Assembly (NCBI GenBank): GCA_017473605.1 | Contig: JAFUKM010000004.1 | Coordinates: 1 to 45,133 of the forward strand | DNA length: 45,133 bases | Direction: 5' to 3' | From: Clostridia bacterium | Lineage (GTDB): Bacteria; Bacillota; Clostridia; Christensenellales; Borkfalkiaceae | Notes under the pieces: generated by a model | What the model was told of the DNA's origin: nothing | The model's input: only the letters and a program-made list of their open reading frames with translations | Database searches by the model: none | Translations under genes and position numbers: made by a program | Shown here: positions 25,615 to 33,653 of the stretch, one piece after another | Layout of the letters: each line of letters starts with the position of its first letter | Numbering within the stretch: the first letter of the stretch is position 1

Positions 25615-26089
25615 GTTTTTCGTGTACACGGACGAAGAAGAACTCTCCGAAATGCAAATTGCCGCGCTTTGCGCGACGCTTGGCGAGTTCGTGCGCTCGG
25701 ATACGCCCGTGGCGATAGAATATCTTTCGGTGTCGGAAGAAGAAATACGCGCGCTAAACCGTGATACGAGAAATACGGATAAGGTTACGGACGTGTTGAG
25801 TTTTCCCACGCTCGACGGTATCAAAGGCAAACCGCTTTGCGGAAGAGATTTTCCTTACGATATCGACGAGCACGGCAGGCTTCTTATCGGCTCTATCGTG
25901 ATATGCAAACAACGCGCCAAGGAGCAAGCGGAAGAGTACGGGCACTCGTACGAACGGGAACTGCATTATTTGTTCGTGCACGGCGTAATGCATTGTTTGG
26001 GCTACGACCATATGACGGACGAAGAGAAGACGGAAATGCGGGAACAGGAAGAGCTCGTATTGACAAAGTTGGGGATAGTAAGGCAGTAA
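25607..26089 (+). CDS. ybeY: rRNA maturation endoribonuclease YbeY
   Basis: YbeY is a zinc-dependent single-strand RNase that works in 16S rRNA 3'-end maturation and ribosome quality control. The 160-residue protein carries the family motif HGVMHCLGYDH with metal-binding His at 125, 129 and 135, preceded by the TDVLSFP strand motif at 61-67 and the LLIGSIVIC strand. Length is normal. It overlaps the pgpH-like gene by 8 bases and is followed 18 bases later by era; the dgkA and cdd genes that sit here in Bacillus are missing. Confidence 0.95.
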   Translation: MSKFFVYTDEEELSEMQIAALCATLGEFVRSDTPVAIEYLSVSEEEIRALNRDTRNTDKVTDVLSFPTLDGIKGKPLCGRDFPYDIDEHGRLLIGSIVICKQRAKEQAEEYGHSYERELHYLFVHGVMHCLGYDHMTDEEKTEMREQEELVLTKLGIVRQ

Positions 26090-26107
26090 TAAAGGAGAAA
26101 TTTTCAA

Positions 26108-26998
26108 ATGAGAAGCGGATATATTGCCGTTATCGGCAGAGCGAACGCGGGCAAAAGCACGCTGATTAACGTAATGGTTGGGGAGAAGGTTTCAATCGTA
26201 TCCCCAAAACCCCAAACCACGCGCGATAGAATTTTGGGTGTGCTTACGGGCGACGATTATCAAATCGTATTCGTGGATACGCCGGGGATATACAAGGCGA
26301 GAAACGCGCTCACGGATATGATGATGCGTACGACGGAAACGAGCGCGAAATCGGTGGATTATATCCTTTACGTGGTGGACGGACACGACGGGATTTCCGA
26401 CGAGGATTTCGAGCTGATGAAAAAGTATAAGGCGCTCGGTATTCCCATGGCGATTGCGTATACGAAAATCGACATTATGCCCAAGGAGAATATTCCTTTG
26501 GATATGGCGAAATTTTCGGACGCAGGTCTGGATTTGGACGTATTCCCCGTATCGGCGCGCAAGGGCAAAAACGTGCGCGCCTTGCAAGAGTTTCTTATTT
26601 CGAAAATGCCCGAAGGGGACAAGGTGTTCGAAGAAGATATCGTGTCGGACAAGAGCGAACGGTTTATGATTTCCGAAATTATGCGTGAAAAAATCCTGCT
26701 CAAATTCGACAAGGAAATTCCCCACGGTATCGCTATCGTCATCAATACCTTTCAGCAAAATGACAACGGCGTGTACGAAGTGAATCTCGATATCGTTTGT
26801 GAAAGAGCCAACCATAAAGCGATACTTATCGGTAAGCAGGGCAGGGCGATAAAAGAAGTGTCGTCGTTTGCCCGTCAGGATATGGAAAAGTTCTTGGGCG
26901 CGAAAGTCTTTTTGACGACGTACGTAAAAGTCAAGGAAGATTGGCGCGAACGCCCGAATTTAATCCGCGAATACGGGTATGAAGATTTGAAGCTGTAA
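26108..26998 (+). CDS. era: GTPase Era
   Basis: Era is an essential GTPase that binds the 3' end of 16S rRNA and helps assemble the 30S subunit. The 296-residue protein has G1 GRANAGKST near residues 10-18, the switch II motif DTPGIYK, G4 YTKIDIM, and a C-terminal KH RNA-binding domain (about 200-290) with GKQGRAIKEVSSFARQDMEKFL. Length is normal. It follows ybeY in the conserved order. Its stop codon lies within the first arm of the inverted-repeat spacer downstream. Confidence 0.97.
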   Translation: MRSGYIAVIGRANAGKSTLINVMVGEKVSIVSPKPQTTRDRILGVLTGDDYQIVFVDTPGIYKARNALTDMMMRTTETSAKSVDYILYVVDGHDGISDEDFELMKKYKALGIPMAIAYTKIDIMPKENIPLDMAKFSDAGLDLDVFPVSARKGKNVRALQEFLISKMPEGDKVFEEDIVSDKSERFMISEIMREKILLKFDKEIPHGIAIVINTFQQNDNGVYEVNLDIVCERANHKAILIGKQGRAIKEVSSFARQDMEKFLGAKVFLTTYVKVKEDWRERPNLIREYGYEDLKL

Positions 26999-27115
26999 CG
27001 GTTGAGTTTTCCGCAATGCGGAAAATGTATGCTTACGTCGATAATAGCCATGCAACCAAAGGTTGCAACTTCATTTTGACGAAGTCAAAACGTTACCCGC
27101 GTAAGCGAACGTTAC
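26995..27115. repeat. Nested inverted-repeat element between era and yqzL
   Basis: The spacer folds into a nested set of exact arms: GTAACG/CGTTAC (26995-27000 with 27110-27115) encloses a hairpin TTTTCCGC-AAT-GCGGAAAA (27007-27025) and a stem GCTTACG/CGTAAGC (27031-27037 with 27100-27106). That stem in turn encloses TGCAACC-AAA-GGTTGCA (27051-27067) and TTTTGAC-GAA-GTCAAAA (27074-27090). The result is a branched structure with two junctions. The GCAACCAAAGGTTGC palindrome recurs between dnaK and dnaJ. It could be a structured RNA, an mRNA processing site or a palindromic mobile-type repeat. Confidence 0.6.
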
Positions 27116-27163
27116 TCATAAATCTCTCTTATATTTCACAAGCTATGGATAAAGGAGAGAAGT

Positions 27164-27277
27164 ATGCGGGATAAAGACGGGGAAAACGAAGCGGCAAAAA
27201 TGGCTTGGAAACTGTTTGAGAAAACGGGTAGCGTCAGCTATTATATGCTCTATTACGATTTAATGCGGAAAAAGTAG
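27164..27277 (+). CDS. yqzL: YqzL-like small protein
   Basis: This short gene encodes 37 residues ending AWKLFEKTGSVSYYMLYYDL. The pattern W-x-x-F-x-x-T-G-x-(V)-x-x-Y-x-x-(Y)-x-x-L resembles Bacillus YqzL, a protein of about 47 residues encoded between era and recO, exactly this position. A strong AAAGGAG site lies seven bases before the ATG. The function of YqzL is unknown. A positional and motif match of this kind makes a real gene likely despite its size. Confidence 0.75.
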   Translation: MRDKDGENEAAKMAWKLFEKTGSVSYYMLYYDLMRKK

Positions 27278-27378
27278 TTAAAAATCCGTGCCGCTGGACG
27301 GATGGGCGATAATGCGACGTATAAGCGATAACGAAAGATAGAAAGATTTGGGCGTGGCTCACCACAAAGGAAACGGGT

Positions 27379-28104
27379 ATGGACGTTAAGACGGAAGCAA
27401 TCGTATTGCAGGCAATCGATTATAAAGATAACGATAAACTGCTGACGTTGTTTTCGCCTACGCTCGGCAAAATCACGGCGGGGATACGGGGCGTGAAAAA
27501 ACCGAAAGCCAAACTCGCTTTTTCGGCGCAGCCCTTTTGTTTTGCGGAATATATCTTGGCGGAAAAGGGCGGTAGATACACGGTAACGAACGCGTATTTA
27601 CACGAAAGCTTTTTCTCCCTTCGCACGGATATAGACCGTTTTTACGCGGCTTGCGCGGCGGCGGAAATTTGCCGTACGCTCGCGCAGGAAAACGAACGGC
27701 ACGAGTCGTTGTTTATCGGTTTTATCGAGTGTTTGAAGTCCCTTTGCTTGGCAGGCGAAGACGAAGCGGAATCGCTGATAGCGTTTTCGCTGATAGCGCT
27801 TCGGGAAAGCGGTTATCCCCTGGACCTTGGTTATTTGGAAGAGTGCGACGGGGATATCGGCGACAAGCTTTGGTTTGATTTTGCAGACGGTAGATTTACC
27901 ACTTTCGAGCGTTGCGCGCAAGGGGAACGCGCCAGCGTATCGACTTATCACGTCTTGCGCAAATGCGCGGGACTTTCCTACGATGAAAGCGCGGTTGCAG
28001 GGGGTAAAAAACGGGCGTTGCGCCTTATCAAAGCCTTCCTGTGCGACAAAACCGAATCGCGTTTCGACAGCGTAGGAGAATTTATCCGTTGCTTGGGGGA
28101 GTAA
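27379..28104 (+). CDS. recO: DNA repair protein RecO
   Basis: RecO helps RecR load RecA onto single-stranded DNA covered by SSB and anneals complementary strands. The 241-residue protein has the N-terminal OB-fold (about 1-80: TEAIVLQAIDYKDNDKLLTLFSP, GKITAGIRGVKKPKAKL) and the helical C-terminal domain. The zinc finger seen in many homologues is eroded: only CDGDIGD and ERCAQG remain, one Cys at each side instead of two. Length is normal. The ATG has AAAGGA eight bases upstream. Gene order era-yqzL-recO is conserved. Confidence 0.93.
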   Translation: MDVKTEAIVLQAIDYKDNDKLLTLFSPTLGKITAGIRGVKKPKAKLAFSAQPFCFAEYILAEKGGRYTVTNAYLHESFFSLRTDIDRFYAACAAAEICRTLAQENERHESLFIGFIECLKSLCLAGEDEAESLIAFSLIALRESGYPLDLGYLEECDGDIGDKLWFDFADGRFTTFERCAQGERASVSTYHVLRKCAGLSYDESAVAGGKKRALRLIKAFLCDKTESRFDSVGEFIRCLGE

Positions 28105-28173
28105 CGGAATTTTCCAAGGAGCAAAGAAAAAGAAAAAAGAGCGGTACGCTCCGCCGCGAAAAAGGAATTGTAT

Positions 28174-29700
28174 ATGGAAACTAAGAACGAAAAGCCCGCC
28201 GTTACCCGCGCGGAAAAGACGGACGCGGCAAAAAAGCTGATTCGCTCTTTGCTCGAAAAAACGAGTTTTAAGAGCAACGATTTGATTGAAGAGGCGGCAA
28301 AACTGTACGCGCAAAAATTCGAAAGCGACGATACGCCCAATAGCGTCAAGGGACGTATCGGTTCGGTAATCGACGTAATGAAAAAGGAAGGGAAAATTGT
28401 TTCCGATGGGGGTATGTACGCGTTGAAAACGGAAATAAAAGCGGAAGAACCGCAGGAAAACGAAGAAGAAAAGCCCAAAAAGACGGCGCGCGCAAAAACG
28501 AAAAAGACGGTTACGGAAAAGCAAGAACAGACAGTAGAAACGGCGGAAGAAAAGCCCAAGAAAAAACGTGTAACGAAGAAAGCGAAAACGGAAGAAGAAG
28601 CCGAAGAAGCGGTGGAAAAAGAAGAACAGGAAAAAACGCAACCGCTTCCCGCCGCGCCTTTACAACCGATTGCGCCCGTCGCGCCCGTAACGCCTGAAAA
28701 TGCGCCCGAGCCTATTCCTGCGGAAAAGCCCAAAAAGCGGGGTAGAAAACCCAAAGCGGAAAAGACGGAAACGCAAGCAACGTTAGAAGTAAAATCGGAA
28801 GAAAAGCCGCAAGCGGAAGTACGGGAAATAAAGACGGAAGAATTGCCGAACGCGGAAATTCAAGAAGAGAAAAGGGAAGAAGAGAAAGAAGAAACGCCGA
28901 AAGTAAGCGTGGTGGATATGAGCTTTTTGCTCGGCGGCGTGAAAGCGCCGAAAAAGGAACTTCCCAAACGGGAAGAGCCCAAACAAATCGCGCAAAAGGC
29001 GGAAAGCCTTGTTCAAAAAACGGGGCAACCCGTAGCGCAAAAACCGACGGTGAAAGAACAGCCGCCGAAAGAGACGAAAACGCCCGTAAAGACGGTAAAA
29101 CCCGTGAGAACTACGGAGCGTATGACGGTAAAAAAACCGACGCGCGCATTGACGGCGGACGAAAAATTGCAAGAATCGTTTTTAAAGCGTTTGAGAAAAC
29201 TCGGCGGCGATTATTTCGAATATTATTCGGTGTATTTGCTCGAAAGATATTCCCGTATGAACGGTAGAAGATTGGAATCGCTCAAAATCACGGGCGGCGA
29301 CCACGACGGGGGTATCGACGGGGAAATCGAGCTGACGGATAGACTGGGATTTAGAGAAACTATCTACATACAGGCGAAGAATTGGGACCCTGATAAAGGG
29401 GAAGAACGGCTGTGGGTAGTGGGCGAAACGCTGTTGCAACAATTTATCGGCGCGTGCGTATGCAGGCAGGCGAAAGACGGTAAACAGCATTGCCGCGGTA
29501 TTTTCATCACGACGTCCCGTTTCACAGCGGAAGCGAAGAAGATTTTAGACGATACTTCGGATAAGTTTGTGGGCTACGACGGCGCGGATTTATACGAAGC
29601 GGCGAAAGAGTGTTCGTTCGGGCTTGTCAAAAAGAACGGCGAGTGGACGCTGGACGAAGAACTTTTATCAGGCGAAAAAGCCTTTTTCAAAATGTATTAA
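28174..29700 (+). CDS. Fusion protein: N-terminal helical/winged-helix-like domain, charged linker, Mrr-type nuclease domain
   Basis: The 508-residue protein has three parts. Residues about 12-92 form helices ending in a wing-like turn (LIEEAAKLYAQKFESDDTP to GGMYALKTE), resembling HARE-HTH or Mrr_N winged helices. Residues about 95-325 are a disordered linker rich in Lys, Glu, Pro and Ala, including the AT-hook-like KPKKRGRKPK. Residues about 335-490 match the Mrr_cat PD-(D/E)XK nuclease: GGDYFEYYSVYLLERY, catalytic Asp in DGGIDGEIEL near 380, and QAKNW near 400. Mrr enzymes cut modified DNA. No methyltransferase is adjacent. The ATG at 28174 has AAAGGA seven bases upstream. It starts 69 bases after recO and ends in a terminator. 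Confidence 0.8.
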   Translation: METKNEKPAVTRAEKTDAAKKLIRSLLEKTSFKSNDLIEEAAKLYAQKFESDDTPNSVKGRIGSVIDVMKKEGKIVSDGGMYALKTEIKAEEPQENEEEKPKKTARAKTKKTVTEKQEQTVETAEEKPKKKRVTKKAKTEEEAEEAVEKEEQEKTQPLPAAPLQPIAPVAPVTPENAPEPIPAEKPKKRGRKPKAEKTETQATLEVKSEEKPQAEVREIKTEELPNAEIQEEKREEEKEETPKVSVVDMSFLLGGVKAPKKELPKREEPKQIAQKAESLVQKTGQPVAQKPTVKEQPPKETKTPVKTVKPVRTTERMTVKKPTRALTADEKLQESFLKRLRKLGGDYFEYYSVYLLERYSRMNGRRLESLKITGGDHDGGIDGEIELTDRLGFRETIYIQAKNWDPDKGEERLWVVGETLLQQFIGACVCRQAKDGKQHCRGIFITTSRFTAEAKKILDDTSDKFVGYDGADLYEAAKECSFGLVKKNGEWTLDEELLSGEKAFFKMY

Positions 29701-29711
29701 ACAATTTGCAT

Positions 29712-29743
29712 AAAACCCCCGCCTTTGTAAGGGCGGGGGTTTT
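29712..29743. terminator. Intrinsic terminator after the Mrr-domain gene
   Basis: AAAACCCCCGCC pairs with GGCGGGGGTTTT around a short loop. Confidence 0.9.
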
Positions 29744-29769
29744 GATATGAAGAGTATAGATTTTTATAA

Positions 29770-29811
29770 TTATTATTTGGATTTTTATGTTTATTATTTG
29801 GATTTTTTTGC
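29770..29811. repeat. Two-copy 21-bp AT-rich tandem repeat
   Basis: TTATTATTTGGATTTTTATGT (29770-29790) is followed directly by a copy differing at two bases near its end (29791-29811). It lies just upstream of the -35 of the promoter at 29819 and may act as an UP element or a binding site. Confidence 0.6.
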
Positions 29812-29818
29812 TTTAATA

Positions 29819-29847
29819 TTGACAAGGCGTAAAATAAGTAGTATAAT
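29819..29847 (+). promoter_or_regulatory. Consensus sigma-A promoter
   Basis: TTGACA (29819-29824), exactly 17 bases and TATAAT (29842-29847) drive the membrane protein gene at 29883. Confidence 0.92.
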
Positions 29848-29882
29848 GTCTCCACAAATTCGGGTGCAATCGGGAGGCTTTT

Positions 29883-30761
29883 ATGGATTGTAAAAAATGC
29901 GGTACGTCTTGCGTGGAGGGTGCGGTATACGTACGCGGTCTTCTCGGTTATACGCAGAAGAAAGCGGAAGGCTGGGCGGTTGCGACAATGTTATCGTATT
30001 TAGTGGGCGCGGCAGCGTTTATCGGGTTGCATAATGTGTCCTTGCAATCTGGTATGGAAATGTCGAAGGTAATAGCGCCGAGCGGCGCGACCAAGGCGGG
30101 AATTTGTTTTTGCGTGATTTTCTTGGGCGGACATTTCTTGTGTCGTTTCATTGCCGACGTATGCGACAAGAAGAAGCATTTGTTTACGAAAGGATTTGTT
30201 TTGAAAGCGACTTTCGCCGTAATTGGCGCGGGCTTTGCCGCCGTCGTTTTTGCGGTGGTGAAAAACGCGGGATTTACCTTAAAAGTGTTAGAAAGCAACG
30301 CGCTTATGGAAACGGTAATGAGCTTTCCTGCTTCGAACGTAGAAATCACGACGATATTCGGCGTGTTGGGCGGAGAAATAAGCAATTATTCGAAAATTTC
30401 CGAGACGGTATATATGGCTTGTACGTGGAATACGGTAGCGGAAGCGGCGCTGTTGGCAACATTGGTCAGCGCGGCGTTTGCGCTCGGCGCAAATTTGAGA
30501 CTGATTTCGGGTAAAAAGAGCGTTGGCGCAATGATTGCTTCCGCGACTTGTTTGGCATTTTCCGTATTGTTATTGGTGGCAAGCGTGTCGTCGTGGGGAC
30601 AGGTGGAAACGGCGTTCGGATATCTGGAAACGACAAACGTAGATTCGAATTTTGCCAAAGAGATTTGCGCAGTGGTATTCTCCGCCTTTCTTTTGACGGT
30701 TTCTATTGTTACCGCTTTTATAAAAAAACGAGCGTTGCCGCAAGAGAAAAACGAAATATAA
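29883..30761 (+). CDS. Membrane protein with half zinc ribbon, unknown function
   Basis: The 292-residue protein begins MDCKKCGTSCVEGAVYVRGL. This aligns with the zinc ribbons at 3255 and 3566 (C-x-x-CG...C-x-x-CG), but the second Cys pair is replaced (YVRGLLG where YCxxCG is expected). The rest has about six hydrophobic segments (about 33-55, 72-92, 106-130, 178-200, 212-235, 256-280) with a variable loop between the third and fourth. A GGGAGG site precedes the ATG and the promoter is an exact consensus. I do not recognise a family for the membrane part. Expression is likely constitutive and strong. Confidence 0.7.
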   Translation: MDCKKCGTSCVEGAVYVRGLLGYTQKKAEGWAVATMLSYLVGAAAFIGLHNVSLQSGMEMSKVIAPSGATKAGICFCVIFLGGHFLCRFIADVCDKKKHLFTKGFVLKATFAVIGAGFAAVVFAVVKNAGFTLKVLESNALMETVMSFPASNVEITTIFGVLGGEISNYSKISETVYMACTWNTVAEAALLATLVSAAFALGANLRLISGKKSVGAMIASATCLAFSVLLLVASVSSWGQVETAFGYLETTNVDSNFAKEICAVVFSAFLLTVSIVTAFIKKRALPQEKNEI

Positions 30762-30769
30762 AAGCAAAT

Positions 30770-30796
30770 AAAGGGGAAACGTAAAGTTTCTCTTTT
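30770..30796 (+). terminator. Intrinsic terminator with G-U pairs
   Basis: AAAGGGGAAAC (30770-30780) pairs with GTTTCTCTTTT (30786-30796), with two G-T pairs, and is followed by ATTTTA. Confidence 0.7.
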
Positions 30797-30854
30797 ATTT
30801 TATAAAAAAATCGAACGATTTTTAAAAAATTGTGAAAAACGCCGCTTGAAAGGC

Positions 30855-30883
30855 TTGATATTTTTTTTGATTTGTATTACAAT
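30855..30883 (+). promoter_or_regulatory. Sigma-A promoter of ppdK
   Basis: TTGATA (30855-30860), a 17-base spacer and TACAAT (30878-30883) precede ppdK with a leader of about 105 bases. Confidence 0.8.
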
Positions 30884-30905
30884 GATAGATGGCGAAACGC
30901 GAATA

Positions 30906-30922
30906 CTTCCCTAAAAGGGAAG
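30906..30922 (+). other. Leader hairpin of ppdK
   Basis: CTTCCC-TAAAA-GGGAAG lies about 16 bases after the predicted transcription start. A 5'-proximal hairpin often stabilises mRNA; no riboswitch pattern is recognised in the leader. Confidence 0.5.
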
Positions 30923-30994
30923 AAAGGACAAGCGTTTTTGCCCCGAAAATCAGATAAAAAAAGAAAAAATAACTTTTGGAGGAAATGTATCACT

Positions 30995-33640
30995 ATGGCA
31001 AAAAAATATTGCTATCTCTTCACCGAAGGTAATGCGAAAATGCGCGAAATTCTCGGTGGTAAAGGCGCAAACCTTGCGGAAATGACCAACATCGGTCTTC
31101 CCGTACCCCAAGGTTTCACTATCTCTACGGAAGCTTGCACGCAGTACTATGAAGACGGTAGACAAATCAACCCTTCTATCCAAGCTGAAATTATGGAATA
31201 CATCGAAAAGATGGAAAACATTTGCGGCATGAAATTCGGCGACAAGGAAAACCCCTTGCTCGTATCCGTACGTTCGGGCGCTCGCGCTTCCATGCCCGGT
31301 ATGATGGACACCATTTTGAACCTTGGCTTGAACGAAGAAGTTGTTAATACGCTCGCTGCAAAATCGGGCAATCCCCGTTGGGCTTGGGACTGCTATCGCC
31401 GCTTTATCCAGATGTTCTCCGACGTCGTTATGGAAGTAGGCAAGAAGTACTTTGAAAAGCTCATCGACGAAATGAAAGAAAAGAAAGGCGTTACGCAAGA
31501 CGTTGAACTCGACGCGAACGACTTGAAAGAACTTGCTAACCAATTCAAGGCAGAATATAAAAAGCAACTGGGTAAAGATTTCCCCACCGACCCGAAAGAA
31601 CAGCTTTTCGAAGCGGTAAAAGCGGTATTCCGTTCTTGGGACAACCCCCGTGCGAACATCTACCGTATGGACCACGATATCCCTTACAGCTGGGGTACGG
31701 CGGTTAACGTACAAATGATGGCGTTCGGTAACATGGGCGAAACCTCCGGTACGGGCGTTGCGTTCACGCGCGACCCTGCTACGGGCGAAAAGGGGCTTAT
31801 GGGCGAGTTCTTGACCAACGCGCAAGGCGAAGACGTTGTTGCAGGCGTTCGTACGCCGATGCCTATCGCGCAAATGAAAGAAGTATTCCCCGAAGTTTAC
31901 GAACAGTTCTTGAACGTTTGCAATATCCTTGAAAATCACTACCGTGATATGCAGGATATGGAATTCACGATTCAAGACAGAAAGCTTTATATGCTTCAAA
32001 CCCGTAACGGTAAGAGAACGGCTGCGGCGGCTATCAAAATCGCTTGCGATTTGATTGACGAAGGTATGATTTCCGAACAAGAAGCGGTTATGCAAATCGA
32101 CGCGAAGAGCTTGGATATGCTCCTTCACCCGCAATTCGACGCAAAAGCGTTGAAAGACGCAGACAAGAACAACGTTGTTGGTAAAGGTCTTGCGGCTTCC
32201 CCCGGTGCGGCGGCTGGTAAAATCGTGTTCACGGCAGAAGACGCCGTTATCGAAGGCAAGAAGGGCGAAAACGTTATCCTTGTTCGTTTGGAAACGTCCC
32301 CCGAAGATATCGAAGGTATGAAATATGCGAAAGGTATCCTTACCGTTCGCGGCGGTATGACTTCTCACGCGGCGGTTGTTGCGCGTGGTATGGGTACGTG
32401 CTGCGTATCCGGTTGCGGCGACATCAAGATGCACGAAGAAGAAAAATACTTCGAACTCGCAGGTAAAACGTTCCGTGAAGGCGACGTGCTTTCCCTTGAC
32501 GGTTCTACGGGTAGCATTTACGATTGCCTTATCAAGACTGTTCCTGCTGACCCCAACTCCGGCTACTTCGGACGTATTATGGAACTTGCGGACAAGTATA
32601 AAGCGCTCGGCATCAGAACGAACGCAGATACGCCTTCCGACGCGCAACAAGCAGTTGCGTTCGGCGCGCAAGGTATCGGTCTTTGCCGTACGGAACATAT
32701 GTTCTTCGACCCTGCAAGAATCGGCGCGTTCCGCGAAATGATTTGCTCGGATACGGTAGAAGAAAGAGAAGCGGCGCTTGCGAAGATTGAACCTATGCAA
32801 CAAGCTGACTTCGAAGGCTTGTTCGAAGCGCTCGGCGGCTATCCCGTAACGATTCGTTTCCTTGACCCGCCCCTTCACGAATTCGTGCCTACGTCGGAAG
32901 AAGACATTGCGGCGCTTGCAAATACGCAAGGCAAGAGCGTTGCTCAAATCAAAGAAATCATCGCAGGCTTGCACGAATTCAACCCGATGATGGGTCACCG
33001 TGGTTGCCGTTTGTCCGTAACCTATCCCGAAATTGCGGTTATGCAAACGAAGGCGGTTATTAAGGCGGCTATCAACGTCATCAAGAAGCATCCCGACTGG
33101 AAGCTGATTCCCGAAATTATGATTCCTTTGACGGGCGAAACGAAAGAATTGAAGTTCGTTAAAGATATCGTTGTTAAGACGGCGAACGAAGTTATCGCAG
33201 CAAGCGGCGTAGAACTTACCTACGAAGTAGGTACGATGATTGAAATTCCCCGCGCTTGCTTGACGGCGGAAGAAATCGCGAAAGAAGCGGAATTCTTCTG
33301 CTTCGGTACGAACGACTTGACGCAAATGGCGTTCGGCTTCTCCCGTGACGACGCCGGTAAATTCTTGCCTGCATACTATGCAAATAAGATTTACGAATCC
33401 GACCCGTTCGCAAGACTTGACACGACGGGCGTTGGTAAGCTTATGAAGATGGCGGTTGACGGCGGTAAAGCGGTTCGTCCCAATATGCACCTTGGCATTT
33501 GCGGCGAACACGGCGGCGACCCTTCGTCTATCGAATTCTGCCACGAAATCGGGCTTAGCTACGTTTCCTGCTCGCCTTACCGTGTGCCCATTGCACGCCT
33601 TGCAGCAGCGCAGGCAAATATCAAAAATCCCCGCAACTAA
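30995..33640 (+). CDS. ppdK: Pyruvate, phosphate dikinase
   Basis: PpdK interconverts pyruvate, ATP and phosphate with phosphoenolpyruvate, AMP and pyrophosphate. In anaerobes it often works in glycolysis or gluconeogenesis. The 881-residue protein has the N-terminal ATP-grasp domain (GGKGANLAEMTNIGLPVPQGF near residue 22; SVRSGARASMPGMMDTILNLG), the swivelling domain with catalytic His near 455 in GGMTSHAAVVARG, and the C-terminal PEP/pyruvate barrel (QGIGLCRTEHMFF; catalytic Cys near 835 in GICGEHGGDP). Length fits the family. I start at ATG 30995, 12 bases after GGAGG; the frame is open further upstream but runs through the promoter. Codon use is richer in CC-ending codons than the neighbours, typical of a highly expressed gene. 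Confidence 0.98.
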   Translation: MAKKYCYLFTEGNAKMREILGGKGANLAEMTNIGLPVPQGFTISTEACTQYYEDGRQINPSIQAEIMEYIEKMENICGMKFGDKENPLLVSVRSGARASMPGMMDTILNLGLNEEVVNTLAAKSGNPRWAWDCYRRFIQMFSDVVMEVGKKYFEKLIDEMKEKKGVTQDVELDANDLKELANQFKAEYKKQLGKDFPTDPKEQLFEAVKAVFRSWDNPRANIYRMDHDIPYSWGTAVNVQMMAFGNMGETSGTGVAFTRDPATGEKGLMGEFLTNAQGEDVVAGVRTPMPIAQMKEVFPEVYEQFLNVCNILENHYRDMQDMEFTIQDRKLYMLQTRNGKRTAAAAIKIACDLIDEGMISEQEAVMQIDAKSLDMLLHPQFDAKALKDADKNNVVGKGLAASPGAAAGKIVFTAEDAVIEGKKGENVILVRLETSPEDIEGMKYAKGILTVRGGMTSHAAVVARGMGTCCVSGCGDIKMHEEEKYFELAGKTFREGDVLSLDGSTGSIYDCLIKTVPADPNSGYFGRIMELADKYKALGIRTNADTPSDAQQAVAFGAQGIGLCRTEHMFFDPARIGAFREMICSDTVEEREAALAKIEPMQQADFEGLFEALGGYPVTIRFLDPPLHEFVPTSEEDIAALANTQGKSVAQIKEIIAGLHEFNPMMGHRGCRLSVTYPEIAVMQTKAVIKAAINVIKKHPDWKLIPEIMIPLTGETKELKFVKDIVVKTANEVIAASGVELTYEVGTMIEIPRACLTAEEIAKEAEFFCFGTNDLTQMAFGFSRDDAGKFLPAYYANKIYESDPFARLDTTGVGKLMKMAVDGGKAVRPNMHLGICGEHGGDPSSIEFCHEIGLSYVSCSPYRVPIARLAAAQANIKNPRN

Positions 33641-33653
33641 TCGGTAGGATAAT

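Noticed and set aside
28174-29700. Complete restriction-modification system
   Set aside because: No methyltransferase or specificity gene is adjacent; only a type IV-like single protein could be argued.
30872-30994. Longer N-terminus for ppdK
   Set aside because: It would be translated from within the promoter; the family begins at the MAKKY position with a GGAGG site upstream.
30797-30994. Riboswitch in the ppdK leader
   Set aside because: Only one short hairpin is visible and no known aptamer pattern is recognised.
30950-33544. Long open frame on the minus strand opposite ppdK (over 860 codons)
   Set aside because: It mirrors the strongly biased codons of ppdK, has no ribosome binding site or recognisable domain, and its translation is His/Arg/Phe-rich as expected for an antisense shadow.
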